This document shows, piece after piece, positions 1 through 9,000 of a stretch of 64,000 nt of DNA. The notes under the pieces are model-generated. The model saw nothing but the letters and a program-made list of their open reading frames with translations. It searched no databases and was not told where the DNA came from. Origin of the DNA: Pelagimonas varians (GTDB lineage: Bacteria; Pseudomonadota; Alphaproteobacteria; Rhodobacterales; Rhodobacteraceae); the NCBI RefSeq assembly GCF_003208435.1, contig NZ_QKMF01000016.1:1-64000 (forward strand). Direction: 5' to 3'. The position numbers and the translations under genes are program-made. Each line of letters begins with the position of its first letter. Position 1 is the stretch's first letter.

Positions 1-666
1 CCCACCTGCCGCCTTCACCCCTTCCAGCGGGCGCATGTCGATGTTTTCGTTCACCTCAGAGTAAAGTTTCCCCAAAGCACCGGTTGCATGCAACCCAATC
101 GCCAGAACGCCGGCCATGGGCCCTACGGAAAAACAAAAGACGAAGATAAGCGCCCAGACCAGTTCAGGCACTGTACGGGCAATTTCAAGATAGCGGCGCG
201 TGATCCAAAGCACCGATTTGTTAGGCGCTAAATTGCGGGACGCAGGAAATGACAGAACGAACCCGCCAATCACACCTAGTACCGTGGCCATAAAGGCGAT
301 CAGGATCGTCTCGAAAAGTAGTTCCAGCCAGATCTTCCAGCGCCAGAACCAGTTGCCAAGGTCCGCGCCAAGGGTATCCCAACGCACAATGGGGATCGTT
401 TGCTCGATGAATTCGCCCAGTCGCGGGATGCCTGCAGAGATGATCCAGCGCCATTCGCGCGATCCGTCCTGCATCGTCACCTGCGTGACCTTGAAAAAAT
501 CGCCAATCCAGCTTGTCAGTGCGAAGACGATCAAAAATAAAACGGTGCCGATTGCCCAGCCAATGCGCATGCGGCGGCGGCGGTTTTCAAAATCAACCTC
601 GAATTGCGAGATCGGCGACGCGGCGATGGCGATATCTAATGGGTCTGGATCAGCGGTGGCGGTCAT
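1..666 (-). CDS. phnE: Phosphonate ABC transporter permease PhnE (partial, C-terminus outside window)
   Basis: Inner-membrane permease of the PhnCDE phosphonate importer. The ATG lies at 666-664 and the frame stays open to base 1, giving 222 codons without a stop. A hydrophilic N-terminus is followed by a membrane segment (IGWAIGTVLFLIVFALTSW) and further hydrophobic stretches. The last visible residues, EGVKAAGG, match the EAA loop by which ABC permeases dock onto their ATPase. It follows phnD with a gap of about 110 bp, so phnC-phnD-phnE probably form one transcription unit. The remaining membrane segments and any second permease gene lie outside the window. The family call is confident because of the ordered phn neighbours and the EAA motif. 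Confidence 0.93.
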   Translation of the reverse strand, partial: MTATADPDPLDIAIAASPISQFEVDFENRRRRMRIGWAIGTVLFLIVFALTSWIGDFFKVTQVTMQDGSREWRWIISAGIPRLGEFIEQTIPIVRWDTLGADLGNWFWRWKIWLELLFETILIAFMATVLGVIGGFVLSFPASRNLAPNKSVLWITRRYLEIARTVPELVWALIFVFCFSVGPMAGVLAIGLHATGALGKLYSEVNENIDMRPLEGVKAAGG

Positions 667-776
667 GTCCGTCCCTCGGCTCTATGCTTGGGGGTACCTA
701 TGACACAGCCCGTGCCATGGGTATTGGATGAGATAGGCGTCGAGTGGGGCCTTTGCCCCACCCTGCTTTTTCTGGA

Positions 777-1697
777 TCAGGAACCGGAACGGCGCTCTTG
801 CTTGATCCATTCGCGCATCTCAACAATCCACTCATAACGCTCTGCGTTGACACGCATAAAACCTGTATCGGGATTAGGGTCTTCGGCGGTCCACGAAGAA
901 TAGAGTTTATAGCCCTCGGGGTCTGCCGTAGGGAAGGCTTCGATCGCAGCGGTAACATCTTCGATCAGGGCTTCTGGAAGGTTGCCGCGGAACGTCCAGG
1001 GACCAGATGTAATCTCGGGGCTTTCCCAGATTTTGCAGACCAGACCGGCATCGATCATTCCTTTGTCTTCCATACGCTGGAAGACACCGTCCGCATCATT
1101 GTTCTGATAGGTTGCGGCTGTATCAAACGTCCCATTCACGACACCTGTCACACCTGCTTCGTGGCTGCCAGAAAACGTGACGGTGCCAAAATGCTCTTCC
1201 GGCTTGAAACCTTCAAGATTGACCATATTGAAATAGGGCACGGCGTAGCCCGATGTGCTGTCAGGGTCGGCAAAGGCATGAACCTTGCCCGCTGCATCCT
1301 CGAGGTTTTCAATACCGCTATCGCAGCGCGTCACAACGATAGAATAATAGCCTGTGCTGCCGTCCATTTTTTCAGATGTTAGCGTTGGTACGACGCCTCC
1401 ATTCGTGGCGGTATAGGCCGCCGCATAGGACGAAGAGCCGAGCCGCGCGATTTCAATCTGGTCAGCGGCAAGTGCCTGGATCACACCATCGTAGTTGCCT
1501 GCTGTGAAGATCTCGACTTCGACACCAAGCGTCTCGGCCAGATAAGCGCGCAATGGGTCATTGCGCATAATACGGTCCTGCTCGTTCTCGCCGGACAGGA
1601 TGCCGAATTTCAGAACTTGATAGTCATCCTGCCAACCCTCGGCGAGGGCAGAAGACGCGACCAGCAAGGCCAGAGCAGTTGTGGTAAAGAGTTTCAT
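777..1697 (-). CDS. phnD: Periplasmic phosphonate-binding protein PhnD
   Basis: Periplasmic binding protein that delivers phosphonates to the PhnC/PhnE importer. I take the ATG at 1697, giving 306 aa, because it begins a clean Sec signal peptide (MKLFTTTALALLVASSALA, then EGW) and has a GGAG ribosome site just upstream; an in-frame start at 1739 would overlap phnC and spoil the signal peptide. The mature part has the PhnD/SsuA-like features FGILSGENEQDR near the N-terminus and an ARLGSSSYAAAY segment in the ligand-binding region. It lies 38 bp after phnC. The substrate range (methylphosphonate, 2-aminoethylphosphonate or others) cannot be read from the sequence. Confidence 0.94.
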   Translation of the reverse strand: MKLFTTTALALLVASSALAEGWQDDYQVLKFGILSGENEQDRIMRNDPLRAYLAETLGVEVEIFTAGNYDGVIQALAADQIEIARLGSSSYAAAYTATNGGVVPTLTSEKMDGSTGYYSIVVTRCDSGIENLEDAAGKVHAFADPDSTSGYAVPYFNMVNLEGFKPEEHFGTVTFSGSHEAGVTGVVNGTFDTAATYQNNDADGVFQRMEDKGMIDAGLVCKIWESPEITSGPWTFRGNLPEALIEDVTAAIEAFPTADPEGYKLYSSWTAEDPNPDTGFMRVNAERYEWIVEMREWIKQERRSGS

Positions 1698-1735
1698 GGA
1701 GGTCTCCATTGGTTGAGTTGTTAAATGAATATTGC

Positions 1736-2539
1736 TCAAGCCGCGACGACAGCGCGCGCTTGGGTGGAGGTGACAGCCTCGTTGAATTCAGCGAGGCCTT
1801 TGAGCCCGTAAATTTCGCGCACAACATCGTCGGTCAGTTGTCGCGCGCTTCCATCAAAGAAGACGCGGCCGTCACGCATCGCGACAATGCGGTCACAATA
1901 AGCGCGAGCGGTATCGAGTGTATGGAGATTGACCATAACGGTTAGCCCGTCTTCGGTGTTGATCTGCTTCAACCCGTCCATCACAAGCGTGGCGTTGGCC
2001 GGATCAAGCGATGCGATAGGTTCATCCGCCAGCATAATTTTCGGCTGTTGCACCAAAGCCTTTGCAATGGCTACGCGCTGCTGCTGGCCACCCGAGAGCG
2101 TCCCCGAACGTTGCAAAGCCTGCGGGACCAGACCAAGCCGGTCGAGAGCTTGAATAGCCATCGCGCGCTCTTCATCGGTAAACCGCATCGCCATAGAGGA
2201 TAGAAAGCCGTGTTCGGCCAAGCGCCCGATCAGCACATTTGTCAGAACATCCAATCTGTCCACCAGATTGAATTGCTGAAAGATCATCGCACAATCGCGC
2301 CGCCAAGCACGCAAAGCCTTGCCCTTCAGGGACGTCACTTCGGACCCCTGAAATGAAATCGACCCCGCAGTGGGGTCGACCAAACGATTGATCAATCGCA
2401 ACAACGTGGACTTACCGGCGCCTGACCTTCCGATCACGCCAACAAACTGCCCCGGCTCAATTGACAGTGTCACATTATCAACCGCCGTGGTGTCTCCAAA
2501 TGTCCGCGTTACACCAGACAGGATCAGATTCTCAGTCAT
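1736..2539 (-). CDS. phnC: Phosphonate ABC transporter ATPase PhnC
   Basis: Cytoplasmic ATPase that powers the phosphonate importer. The 267 aa protein has Walker [10 protein letters not shown], an ABC signature LSGGQQQR and Walker [11 protein letters not shown], at the spacing and total length usual for PhnC. The ATG at 2539 has a strong AGGGGG ribosome site five bases upstream. It is the first gene of the phnCDE unit. A near-palindrome 29-44 bp upstream is shared with the phnF promoter, which suggests control by PhnF separately from the upstream phnG-M block. A gap of 79 bp separates it from the end of phnM. Confidence 0.95.
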   Translation of the reverse strand: MTENLILSGVTRTFGDTTAVDNVTLSIEPGQFVGVIGRSGAGKSTLLRLINRLVDPTAGSISFQGSEVTSLKGKALRAWRRDCAMIFQQFNLVDRLDVLTNVLIGRLAEHGFLSSMAMRFTDEERAMAIQALDRLGLVPQALQRSGTLSGGQQQRVAIAKALVQQPKIMLADEPIASLDPANATLVMDGLKQINTEDGLTVMVNLHTLDTARAYCDRIVAMRDGRVFFDGSARQLTDDVVREIYGLKGLAEFNEAVTSTQARAVVAA

Positions 2540-2567
2540 ATAGGCCCCCTAAAAAACGGATGATTCT

Positions 2568-2583
2568 ATTCATCCGAATGAAT
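2568..2583. promoter_or_regulatory. Probable PhnF operator upstream of phnC
   Basis: The 16 bases ATTCATCCGAATGAAT form a near-palindrome (7 of 8 positions pair). The first 14 bases recur exactly at 9001-9014 in front of phnF. A partial third half-site (CGGATGATT) lies a few bases closer to phnC at 2558-2566. A shared inverted repeat at the two transcription-unit heads of a locus with its own GntR-family regulator is the expected picture of that regulator's operator. No binding data support this. Confidence 0.7.
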
Positions 2584-2618
2584 ATAAGGACAGCCTATCG
2601 ACGCTTTATGGCAATTAG

Positions 2619-3812
2619 TTAAACGTTCTGTAAATTCTCTTTGACAATTTCGACGGGCCCCTTTGATGGCAGATCAAGGGTGCCGTTGGCGTAGATTTTT
2701 TTCCCCTGGCGCAGCGTCAAAGCCACGTGGCCATCGGGATCAATGAGTACCAAATCCGCACGTTTTCCGACCGTGATGTCTCCCCGATCTGTTAAACCAA
2801 GCGCCTTTGCAGGGTTGGCCGTCGCGAGCCTTGCGGCACCCGCCAAACCGTTCGGATCTTGTTCTGCCAACGCCATAATGGCCGGTAGAATCGACGCAGG
2901 GTGATAGTCCGCCGCCAGAATCGACAGCAACCCCGCCGCATGCGCATCACGCGCAGACAAGTTGCCAGAATAGCTTTGGCCGCGCATTGCGTTCGGAGCA
3001 CCCATAGCAATCATCAGACCGCGCGCGGCTGCCGCCTCGGCAGCCTCAATTGTCACAGGAAATTCGCTGATCACGGCGCCGATATCCGCCATCAGATTTG
3101 CTTTCGCGACCGTATCGTCGTCGTGGCTTGCCATTGCAACGCCATGGCTCTGGCACAGGCGCGAAACGCGTTCGAGGTTATCGAGAACCTGATCCGCCGG
3201 AACAGAGGCGGCGATCCTTTCTTCGATCTGCACGCGCGCCTCCTCCATAGACACACCTTGACCATGGCTTCGGTAGGCGATGAGCTTTTCAAGGTCACGG
3301 TACTGGCCCTGCCCTGGCGTGTGGTCCATCACCGACACAAGATCGACAGCGCCAGAGCTGAGCAGCCCGTCGAGCGCCGCAATGGCATCAGTATAGGTCA
3401 CATCGAACCGGGCATGAATCCGATGATCAACGCGCAGCCTTTCGATATTGTCTTTGAGCGCGCGAATGATCTGAGACGTATGCTCAAAAGAGCGTCGTTC
3501 GTTGTCTTTGGCTGTACGCGAAAAGGACACACCCGCATAGGCTGTTGTTACACCAGATGCCGCGAGGCGAGCATCCAAGTGCCCGATTGCAACCTCCATT
3601 GGGAAATCGACACGCGGGCGGGGCTCCAGCTCTAACTCGATCATATCACCGTGCATGTCGATGAACCCAGGGAATAACCGATGTCTAGGTGTGCGCACAC
3701 TGTCCTTAACCGGCCGCTCTGAAATCTCGGCGATCAGGCCATCTTGAACGCGCACCGCGCCGTTCTGGATAAGTCGGTCTGGCAGGACGATGGAAATATC
3801 AGACAACCACAT
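2619..3812 (-). CDS. phnM: C-P lyase pathway hydrolase PhnM (ribose 1-methylphosphonate 5-triphosphate diphosphatase)
   Basis: Amidohydrolase-family enzyme that removes pyrophosphate from alpha-D-ribose 1-phosphonate 5-triphosphate before C-P cleavage (known role of the family). I take the ATG at 3812 (397 aa) because GAGGAG sits seven bases upstream; a GTG two codons earlier is too close to that site. Metal-site motifs visible are PGFIDMHGDMIE near residue 55 and SHDDDTVAKA in the central part. The last residues of phnL overlap its start by 14 bp, so translation is probably coupled. It ends the phnF-M block; no phnN follows, as phnC begins after a 79-bp gap. Confidence 0.95.
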   Translation of the reverse strand: MWLSDISIVLPDRLIQNGAVRVQDGLIAEISERPVKDSVRTPRHRLFPGFIDMHGDMIELELEPRPRVDFPMEVAIGHLDARLAASGVTTAYAGVSFSRTAKDNERRSFEHTSQIIRALKDNIERLRVDHRIHARFDVTYTDAIAALDGLLSSGAVDLVSVMDHTPGQGQYRDLEKLIAYRSHGQGVSMEEARVQIEERIAASVPADQVLDNLERVSRLCQSHGVAMASHDDDTVAKANLMADIGAVISEFPVTIEAAEAAAARGLMIAMGAPNAMRGQSYSGNLSARDAHAAGLLSILAADYHPASILPAIMALAEQDPNGLAGAARLATANPAKALGLTDRGDITVGKRADLVLIDPDGHVALTLRQGKKIYANGTLDLPSKGPVEIVKENLQNV

Positions 3813-4518
3813 CTTCACGCTCCTCTTGGGATTGGGTCTCTGGGGTCAAATCAATCTCTCGGTTGATCAACTGGGCCACGTCGCCCGGGTGGTGAAACAC
3901 ACCAATCATCGCGGTACCCTTGGCCTTCAACTCCGCCAGACGATCGATCAGCGCCGCGCGGGCAGAGGCATCTAGCGAGGCGGTCGGTTCATCCAGCAAC
4001 AAAAGCCGCTGCGGCAGGATCAGCGCCCTTGCAAGGTTCACCTTCTGCTGCTCGCCACCGGAGAAAGTCGTGGGATAGGCCGCCCAAAGCGCACGTTTAA
4101 CACCGAAGGCATCAAGCCAGTGCCGCGCTTCTTCCAACGCCTCGCCCGCCGCAACGCCAGACAGGCGCAAAGGTTCGGCCACCAAAGCCTCAGCGCTAAC
4201 GCGCGGTCGCGCGGTCAGGAATTGGGTGACAAAACCGACTTCGGTCTTGCGAAGAAAGCTGACATCTACATCTGCCGCTCGCGCCAGATCGATCACACCA
4301 TGAGACGAGTGAAACAGAATTTCGCCACTGCCGGGCAAGTATGATCGGTAGAGCGTGCGCAGCAGCGTTGATTTGCCAGCCCCGTTGCGCCCTTTCAACA
4401 GAAGGAACTCGCCTGCATGAAGCTGGAACGAGATGCCGGCGAAGGCAGCCATCTTTGTGCCCAAATGGTGCATGGTGAACCCTTTGTCGAGGTCGCGAAT
4501 ATCCAGAACAAGTGTCAT
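3799..4518 (-). CDS. phnL: C-P lyase accessory ABC protein PhnL
   Basis: ATP-binding cassette protein of the C-P lyase complex, soluble and not a transporter part. The 239 aa protein shows Walker A GRNGAGKST, signature FSGGEQQK and Walker B LLLLDEPTAS, with an H-loop region ending FHHPGD. The last four bases of phnK overlap its start (ATGA), and it overlaps phnM downstream. Known PhnL works with PhnK and PhnGHIJ in the multi-subunit assembly that makes and cleaves the ribose phosphonate. Length and order match the family. Confidence 0.94.
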   Translation of the reverse strand: MTLVLDIRDLDKGFTMHHLGTKMAAFAGISFQLHAGEFLLLKGRNGAGKSTLLRTLYRSYLPGSGEILFHSSHGVIDLARAADVDVSFLRKTEVGFVTQFLTARPRVSAEALVAEPLRLSGVAAGEALEEARHWLDAFGVKRALWAAYPTTFSGGEQQKVNLARALILPQRLLLLDEPTASLDASARAALIDRLAELKAKGTAMIGVFHHPGDVAQLINREIDLTPETQSQEEREDVVV

Positions 4519-5315
4519 AGTTTTGCATGTACCAATTGTTGCGTATAACTGTGTTGTGGGTCCTGAAAGACCTGATCGACCAGCCCCTGTTCGACCACTT
4601 GACCATGGCGCATCACCATAACCCGATCAGACAGCGTCTGGATGACACCAAGGTCATGACTGACGATAACCATGGTAATCTGTCGCTCTTGCTGGAGCCG
4701 TTTAAGTGTGTCGAGGACCAAGGCCTGCACGCTCACATCAAGGCCTGTCGTCGGCTCGTCCAGCAGCAAAAGCGCAGGTTCCAGCGCGATAGCTTTGGCC
4801 AATTGCACGCGCTGTTGCATGCCCCCCGACAGCTCGCTCGGCGGGGCGTCCATGCGTTCCAGCGGAAATTCCGACGCATCCAGCGCATCGCGGGCTTTGT
4901 CGCGCAGCACATCAAAACTGCGCTCGCCCGCGACAAGCAAGCGTTCCGCCACGTTGCCCGAAGACGAGTGGTTCATCAGCAGACCAAGATGCGGGTTCTG
5001 ATAGACGATCCCGATCTGCGTGGCGCAGAGCATCCGGCGCGCGTAGCGGTCCAGATCAAAAAGGTTCCCCTGAACATCCGGCAAGTCGAGCGAATAGCTG
5101 CCCGCGTCCGGAACCTCCTCAAGATTGAGGCAGCGCAAGAACGTTGACTTGCCTGAGCCACTTTCACCAACGATGCCAAGCACCTCACCGGGATAGACTA
5201 CCGCCGACACGTCACGAAGTGCACGCACGTCGCCGTAGGATTTGCACACATTGCGCGCCGTCAAAAGTGGCTTTGTGTCGACAAATTGGGGGGCATTCAA
5301 TGTCACCACCGTCAT
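4515..5315 (-). CDS. phnK: C-P lyase accessory ABC protein PhnK
   Basis: ATP-binding cassette protein that docks on the PhnGHIJ core through PhnJ (known for the family). The 266 aa protein has Walker A GESGSGKST, signature LSGGMQQR and Walker B LLLLDEPTTG, and resembles oligopeptide-transporter ATPases, as PhnK does. The ATG overlaps the phnJ stop (ATGA) and the end overlaps phnL, so this is part of a tightly coupled operon. It is slightly longer at the N-terminus than E. coli PhnK. Confidence 0.94.
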   Translation of the reverse strand: MTVVTLNAPQFVDTKPLLTARNVCKSYGDVRALRDVSAVVYPGEVLGIVGESGSGKSTFLRCLNLEEVPDAGSYSLDLPDVQGNLFDLDRYARRMLCATQIGIVYQNPHLGLLMNHSSSGNVAERLLVAGERSFDVLRDKARDALDASEFPLERMDAPPSELSGGMQQRVQLAKAIALEPALLLLDEPTTGLDVSVQALVLDTLKRLQQERQITMVIVSHDLGVIQTLSDRVMVMRHGQVVEQGLVDQVFQDPQHSYTQQLVHAKL

Positions 5316-6223
5316 ACCATCTCTCCGCTTTTGTACCAGGTTTCACCGACTTGTGCAGCCTCGCCATCGCGGCAGCGGATGGTTTTGACACCCAATTCGC
5401 TATCAGATACCTCATAGGTAGACGTCCCGTCACCCTGCGGGATCTCATTCATAAAGAACCCGCGCGCACCAGACCGTGAACAGGTCAGTGCTGCGTGCTC
5501 CTCAACGCGGTAAGGGACATCGTCAAACACAAGCGGTTCAACCCGCGTATAGGGGGGCACCGCGTGCAGGCGTTTTTCACGTCCAGCAGACAAGATCGTC
5601 AGGTGCGCAGCCATATCCATCTTGGGCACGTCCCAGCGCGGTATAGGTGACGGTGTCATGACAAAGCGACCATTGACGAGGCTAGGATAGCTGGCCCCCT
5701 GCATGACGCGGCCCGACCGCACGATTTGTTCGTACAGCTGCAACCACATACGCCCGTAATCTGCGTCTGCATGCATTTGCCGCGCAATAGACATGTTAGG
5801 TTGCACCGGGCGAAGTGGTTCGGGATTGGGCACCTGCAGCACAAGGATTTGATCCTCGCGCAGTTTTTCCTCAGGAATGCGGTGACGCGATTGGATCAGG
5901 TCAGCCTCAAGCGTATTCATTGTCGTTGGCGCACCTGACACCCGCGCCAGAAACTTGCGTATCGAGGCGGCATTGACGCTGTCATCTGCGCCCTGATCGA
6001 TCACTTTCACCTGCATCCCAGGATTGATCAGCGTGCAGGAGACCTGCAATCCCCCGGTGCCCCAACCGCGCGCCATCGGCACTTCGCGGCTAGCGTAGGG
6101 TATCTGGCACCCGGGCACGGCAATAGCCTTGAGCATCTTGCGCCGGATTTCACGCTTGGCCGAAGCGTCAAGGAAACCGTAAGACATCGGCTCCCACGTC
6201 TTGGTAAGGGATTTGAGGCTCAT
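5312..6223 (-). CDS. phnJ: C-P lyase catalytic subunit PhnJ, with an atypical C-terminal cysteine pattern
   Basis: Radical-SAM-type subunit that cleaves the carbon-phosphorus bond. The ATG at 6223 overlaps the phnI stop (ATGA) and gives 303 aa; an open frame continues upstream but only inside phnI. Typical PhnJ blocks are present: YGFLDASAKREIRR, RGWGTGGLQVS, KVIDQGADDSVNAASIRKF, PSPIPRWDVPKMDM and GREKRLHAVPPYTRVE. The C-terminus is odd. Where E. coli PhnJ has CAIC followed by FVCSDTDYC, this protein has CSRS (C248) and YEVSDSELG, so three of the four conserved cysteines are replaced by Ser, Val and Gly. Other cysteines are at 39, 63 and 284. I re-translated this stretch from the bases and found no frameshift. 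Confidence 0.94.
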   Translation of the reverse strand: MSLKSLTKTWEPMSYGFLDASAKREIRRKMLKAIAVPGCQIPYASREVPMARGWGTGGLQVSCTLINPGMQVKVIDQGADDSVNAASIRKFLARVSGAPTTMNTLEADLIQSRHRIPEEKLREDQILVLQVPNPEPLRPVQPNMSIARQMHADADYGRMWLQLYEQIVRSGRVMQGASYPSLVNGRFVMTPSPIPRWDVPKMDMAAHLTILSAGREKRLHAVPPYTRVEPLVFDDVPYRVEEHAALTCSRSGARGFFMNEIPQGDGTSTYEVSDSELGVKTIRCRDGEAAQVGETWYKSGEMV

Positions 6224-7296
6224 TCTGCGGGCTCCATCTGTGGCTTGACGTCGGTTTTTGAAACTGCGCGTTTGGCCTTGGCATCGCGCATCGCGTCTAG
6301 GCTGGATTGAAACGTCACGTAATGCGGCAACTTGAAGTGAATGCAAAAGCCGGAACTTTCCACGCCTTCGGTATGGTACAGAAAGAATTCCTCTTCGGTG
6401 GGCGATCCCTTGGGGGCGCCGTGGGCATTCAAATCCAGCGTCGCAGCGGCGATCACCTTGACCTCGTTCCATCCCAGCGTTGCGGCAAACCCTAGCCCCA
6501 GTTCTGTATCCTTCTTGGACACGACCTCGGCTTGGCTGACCTTGACCCGACCTGCGCTGAAGACCGTCCCGCACGGATGGCGCACACGGATGTCCGCCTC
6601 TGCCAAACGCAGTTCATTCACCGTCGGATGCGCCTGCCCGTAGCCGCGTTGCGCGGCATAGCCAAGCGCCAGAACGCCGCCTGTTTCAGCGCGGGCAAGG
6701 CTTTGCAGCGTATGGGCGCGTTTGGCGGGGAACAAAAGCGGCTCGCGGGTGACGTCGGGAATATCATTGCCAATGGCGGTGTCGGTCGTTGGCGCAGTCA
6801 GCAGGTTGTTTTCTGCCTGCCATGCCGCCACAGAAGGCTGCTGCGCCGGTGAAGGCGTCGACGCGGGATCCACCGGAACCGGCTGGAACGTGGCCCCTGT
6901 CAAAACGTCGGTGGCAAGGATGCGGTGCGCGTAATCAAGCGTCGGCCCCAAGACCTGCCCGCCAGGAATATCTTTGAACGCTGCCGAGATACGACGATGC
7001 GTGAACAGACTTTCTTGTGTAACGGGCTCCGCCACTGTCAGACGCGGCTGGGTCGTACGCCACGCCCGCAACAGCAGCACCGCCTCATAAAGCTCTCCGC
7101 CAGTTTGGGCCAGCGCAAGGGCGGCAAGATCCTCGTCATACAGCGAGGATTCGCCCATGACACGGTCCACAAGATAGGGCATCGCCGTGCGGATTTCGGT
7201 CACTCGGTTTGGCGTGATCTCGCCCATTTCCGCGCGAAACAACCGTTCGGATTGCTCGATCGCGCGTTCACCGCCGCGGGTTGCAACATATGCCAT
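6220..7296 (-). CDS. phnI: C-P lyase core subunit PhnI
   Basis: Subunit of the PhnGHIJ core, with the nucleosidase-like activity needed to couple phosphonate to ribose triphosphate (established for E. coli PhnI with PhnG, H and L). The ATG at 7296 has GGAGG seven bases upstream and gives 358 aa, starting MAYVATRGGERAI, the usual PhnI N-terminus; a longer in-frame start would run into phnH. It overlaps the phnH stop as TAATG and the phnJ start as ATGA. Family motifs include EGVESSGFCIHFKLPHYVTF near the C-terminus. Confidence 0.95.
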   Translation of the reverse strand: MAYVATRGGERAIEQSERLFRAEMGEITPNRVTEIRTAMPYLVDRVMGESSLYDEDLAALALAQTGGELYEAVLLLRAWRTTQPRLTVAEPVTQESLFTHRRISAAFKDIPGGQVLGPTLDYAHRILATDVLTGATFQPVPVDPASTPSPAQQPSVAAWQAENNLLTAPTTDTAIGNDIPDVTREPLLFPAKRAHTLQSLARAETGGVLALGYAAQRGYGQAHPTVNELRLAEADIRVRHPCGTVFSAGRVKVSQAEVVSKKDTELGLGFAATLGWNEVKVIAAATLDLNAHGAPKGSPTEEEFFLYHTEGVESSGFCIHFKLPHYVTFQSSLDAMRDAKAKRAVSKTDVKPQMEPAE

Positions 7297-7832
7297 TACA
7301 GCACCTCCACATGACAAGATCGCGGCAAACCCAGCACCTGCGCACCGTCGATCAAAAACACTTCAAACCCCATGGGGTAGCGCATCAGGCGCGCCCGATT
7401 TTGCCAAAACCCATCAGGAAGCCCCGCGACCTGCACATCGACAGGTCCGTTGCAGCCCGGACCAGAGAGACGCAGATGCACGCCCTGCCCCAGCACCGCA
7501 TTGCAAACCAGCGTCGCCCCTATTTCGGGGTAAAGATCAGAGCCGAGGTTGATTTGCTCAAGCGTGTCCGCATCGGGCAGGCTGTCGAAAAAGAGATGGT
7601 CGGCATGGTCTGACGCCACAAGCGCCGCTCCGGTCCGTGCAACACTCGAAGCCAGTGCGGGGTCGGCACAGTGGGCCTTGCATTCCCGATCCAGCAACGC
7701 CTCGATCACACCAGCCTGACCTGTTTCAGGCATGTGTCGGATCAGACCTGGCCGCGACAGCGCCCACATTAGCGCGTCATAGGTAGCGTTTGTGCGGGTC
7801 TCGAAATCCGACGGGACGGGATGGGTTGTCAT
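7296..7832 (-). CDS. phnH: C-P lyase core subunit PhnH
   Basis: Dimerising subunit of the PhnGHIJ core. The ATG at 7832 overlaps the phnG stop (TAATG) and gives 178 aa, a typical length; an in-frame start at 7934 lies inside phnG and is rejected. Recognisable stretches are FETRTNATYDALMWALSRPG at the N-terminus and RYPMGFEVFLIDG near the C-terminus. A GGAGA ribosome site precedes the start. Confidence 0.94.
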   Translation of the reverse strand: MTTHPVPSDFETRTNATYDALMWALSRPGLIRHMPETGQAGVIEALLDRECKAHCADPALASSVARTGAALVASDHADHLFFDSLPDADTLEQINLGSDLYPEIGATLVCNAVLGQGVHLRLSGPGCNGPVDVQVAGLPDGFWQNRARLMRYPMGFEVFLIDGAQVLGLPRSCHVEVL

Positions 7833-8275
7833 TAGAAGGTCTCCATGTTCACGCGGGTGGCTTCGACGCGACACAAAGTGTCGTGATCTGCAGTGGCCTG
7901 CGCGTCCGCCTCTGCCGCAAGAAAGGCCAGACACTCGGCTGTCGAAACCCCAAGCGCCACAGCGACATCAATCACGGCCATCGCCATGACTGCCTCCAGA
8001 TCGCGACCTCGGCGCATGCCGTATCCGTCTTGAGTGCCTGCCGTTATGCGGGCCTCGCTCATTAAGATTTCACCCAGATGGAAATGCGTCCCTTGGGCTG
8101 TGTCACGCATGGGCAACATCACGAGACCCGTGCGATTTTCCAAAACCTCGATCTGAGGCAGATCGGCGATCAGCGGCTCGGCAAAGGCCTTTAGCCGCTC
8201 TGCATCGGCCCTCGCCAGTGTCGACAGGACCGCGTCATGGCCCCATTCTGGCAGCACGTCCTGCGCAATCGTCAT
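7832..8275 (-). CDS. phnG: C-P lyase core subunit PhnG
   Basis: Small core subunit of C-P lyase, 147 aa. Family blocks visible are LRDTAQGTHFHLGEIL-like sequence (here MRDTAQGTHFHLGEILMSEA) and RGRDLEAVMAMAVIDVA. The start overlaps the phnF stop (ATGA), so the regulator and the first structural gene share an mRNA. The end overlaps phnH. Confidence 0.94.
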   Translation of the reverse strand: MTIAQDVLPEWGHDAVLSTLARADAERLKAFAEPLIADLPQIEVLENRTGLVMLPMRDTAQGTHFHLGEILMSEARITAGTQDGYGMRRGRDLEAVMAMAVIDVAVALGVSTAECLAFLAAEADAQATADHDTLCRVEATRVNMETF

Positions 8276-8994
8276 ATGTTGTTCTCCGTGTTAGAAATAT
8301 CGAAAGTGACGCGCGCTGCGGACCAAATCACCTCGGTGTATGCGATAGGTCTACCACTCATGTCGGCATCAATGGACTGGACAACGATCACCGGCATATC
8401 CGGATGCTGTGATAACAGCTGCGCTTCATCCGCGCGGCCCGGGCGCGCGTGCATCTGTGTGCTAGCGCGTTTATAATCCGGCACGCCATAAGACGCATAG
8501 ACCGCGCTCACCGAGCCCATAGCCTCTCGCCGTTCCGGGAAGTCCGCGAAGCGATTCGCGTCATGAAACAGGGTTCCGAAAGACACTGGCACGCCATCCG
8601 CAAAAGACCGTCTTCGCGTTGCGATGACCGGTGCGCCGAGACTGATGGCCAATGCGCCTGCAATCCTGTTCGACGCTTGCAGATGCTCAGCAGACAGCAT
8701 TTCGCTTGCCACATCGACCCCCTGCGCGTTCATGTTGCTCCGCATCCGAGTCCGGGCGCCGATCGCATAAGTCAGTCTTGGGCGAGATTGCACAAAGGTC
8801 CCACGCCCTTGCTCGACGCTCAGCAGTCCTTCTTTGCCCAACTCGGTCACTGCACGCCGGACGGAATGGCGCCCTGCTCCGTAACGCTGGGCCAATACCG
8901 GTTCAGTTGGTAGTCTTGATCCGGGTTCCAGCATGCCGCTTTCGATATCCTGTTTAATGGTTGCGCTAATGTCGCGCCAACGGTTTTTGATCAT
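8272..8994 (-). CDS. phnF: GntR/HutC-family regulator PhnF
   Basis: Probable transcriptional repressor of the phn locus. The N-terminus holds a winged helix-turn-helix (RLPTEPVLAQRYGAGRHSVR, then an RGTFV wing) and the C-terminus a UTRA-type ligand-binding domain, as in HutC-subfamily regulators. I take the ATG at 8994 (240 aa, MIKNRWRDI); an ATG at 9006 would lie within the operator palindrome. Neither start has a clear ribosome site. The near-palindrome at 9001-9016 touches the start, so autoregulation is likely. It heads the phnF-M operon. Confidence 0.92.
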   Translation of the reverse strand: MIKNRWRDISATIKQDIESGMLEPGSRLPTEPVLAQRYGAGRHSVRRAVTELGKEGLLSVEQGRGTFVQSRPRLTYAIGARTRMRSNMNAQGVDVASEMLSAEHLQASNRIAGALAISLGAPVIATRRRSFADGVPVSFGTLFHDANRFADFPERREAMGSVSAVYASYGVPDYKRASTQMHARPGRADEAQLLSQHPDMPVIVVQSIDADMSGRPIAYTEVIWSAARVTFDISNTENNI

Positions 8995-9000
8995 GGTTAA

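Noticed and set aside
744-1382. 212-codon open frame on the plus strand
   Set aside because: It lies antisense to phnD, which has a signal peptide and clear family match; no ribosome site.
2901-3635. 244-codon open frame on the plus strand
   Set aside because: Antisense to phnM; composition is a mirror of a high-GC gene.
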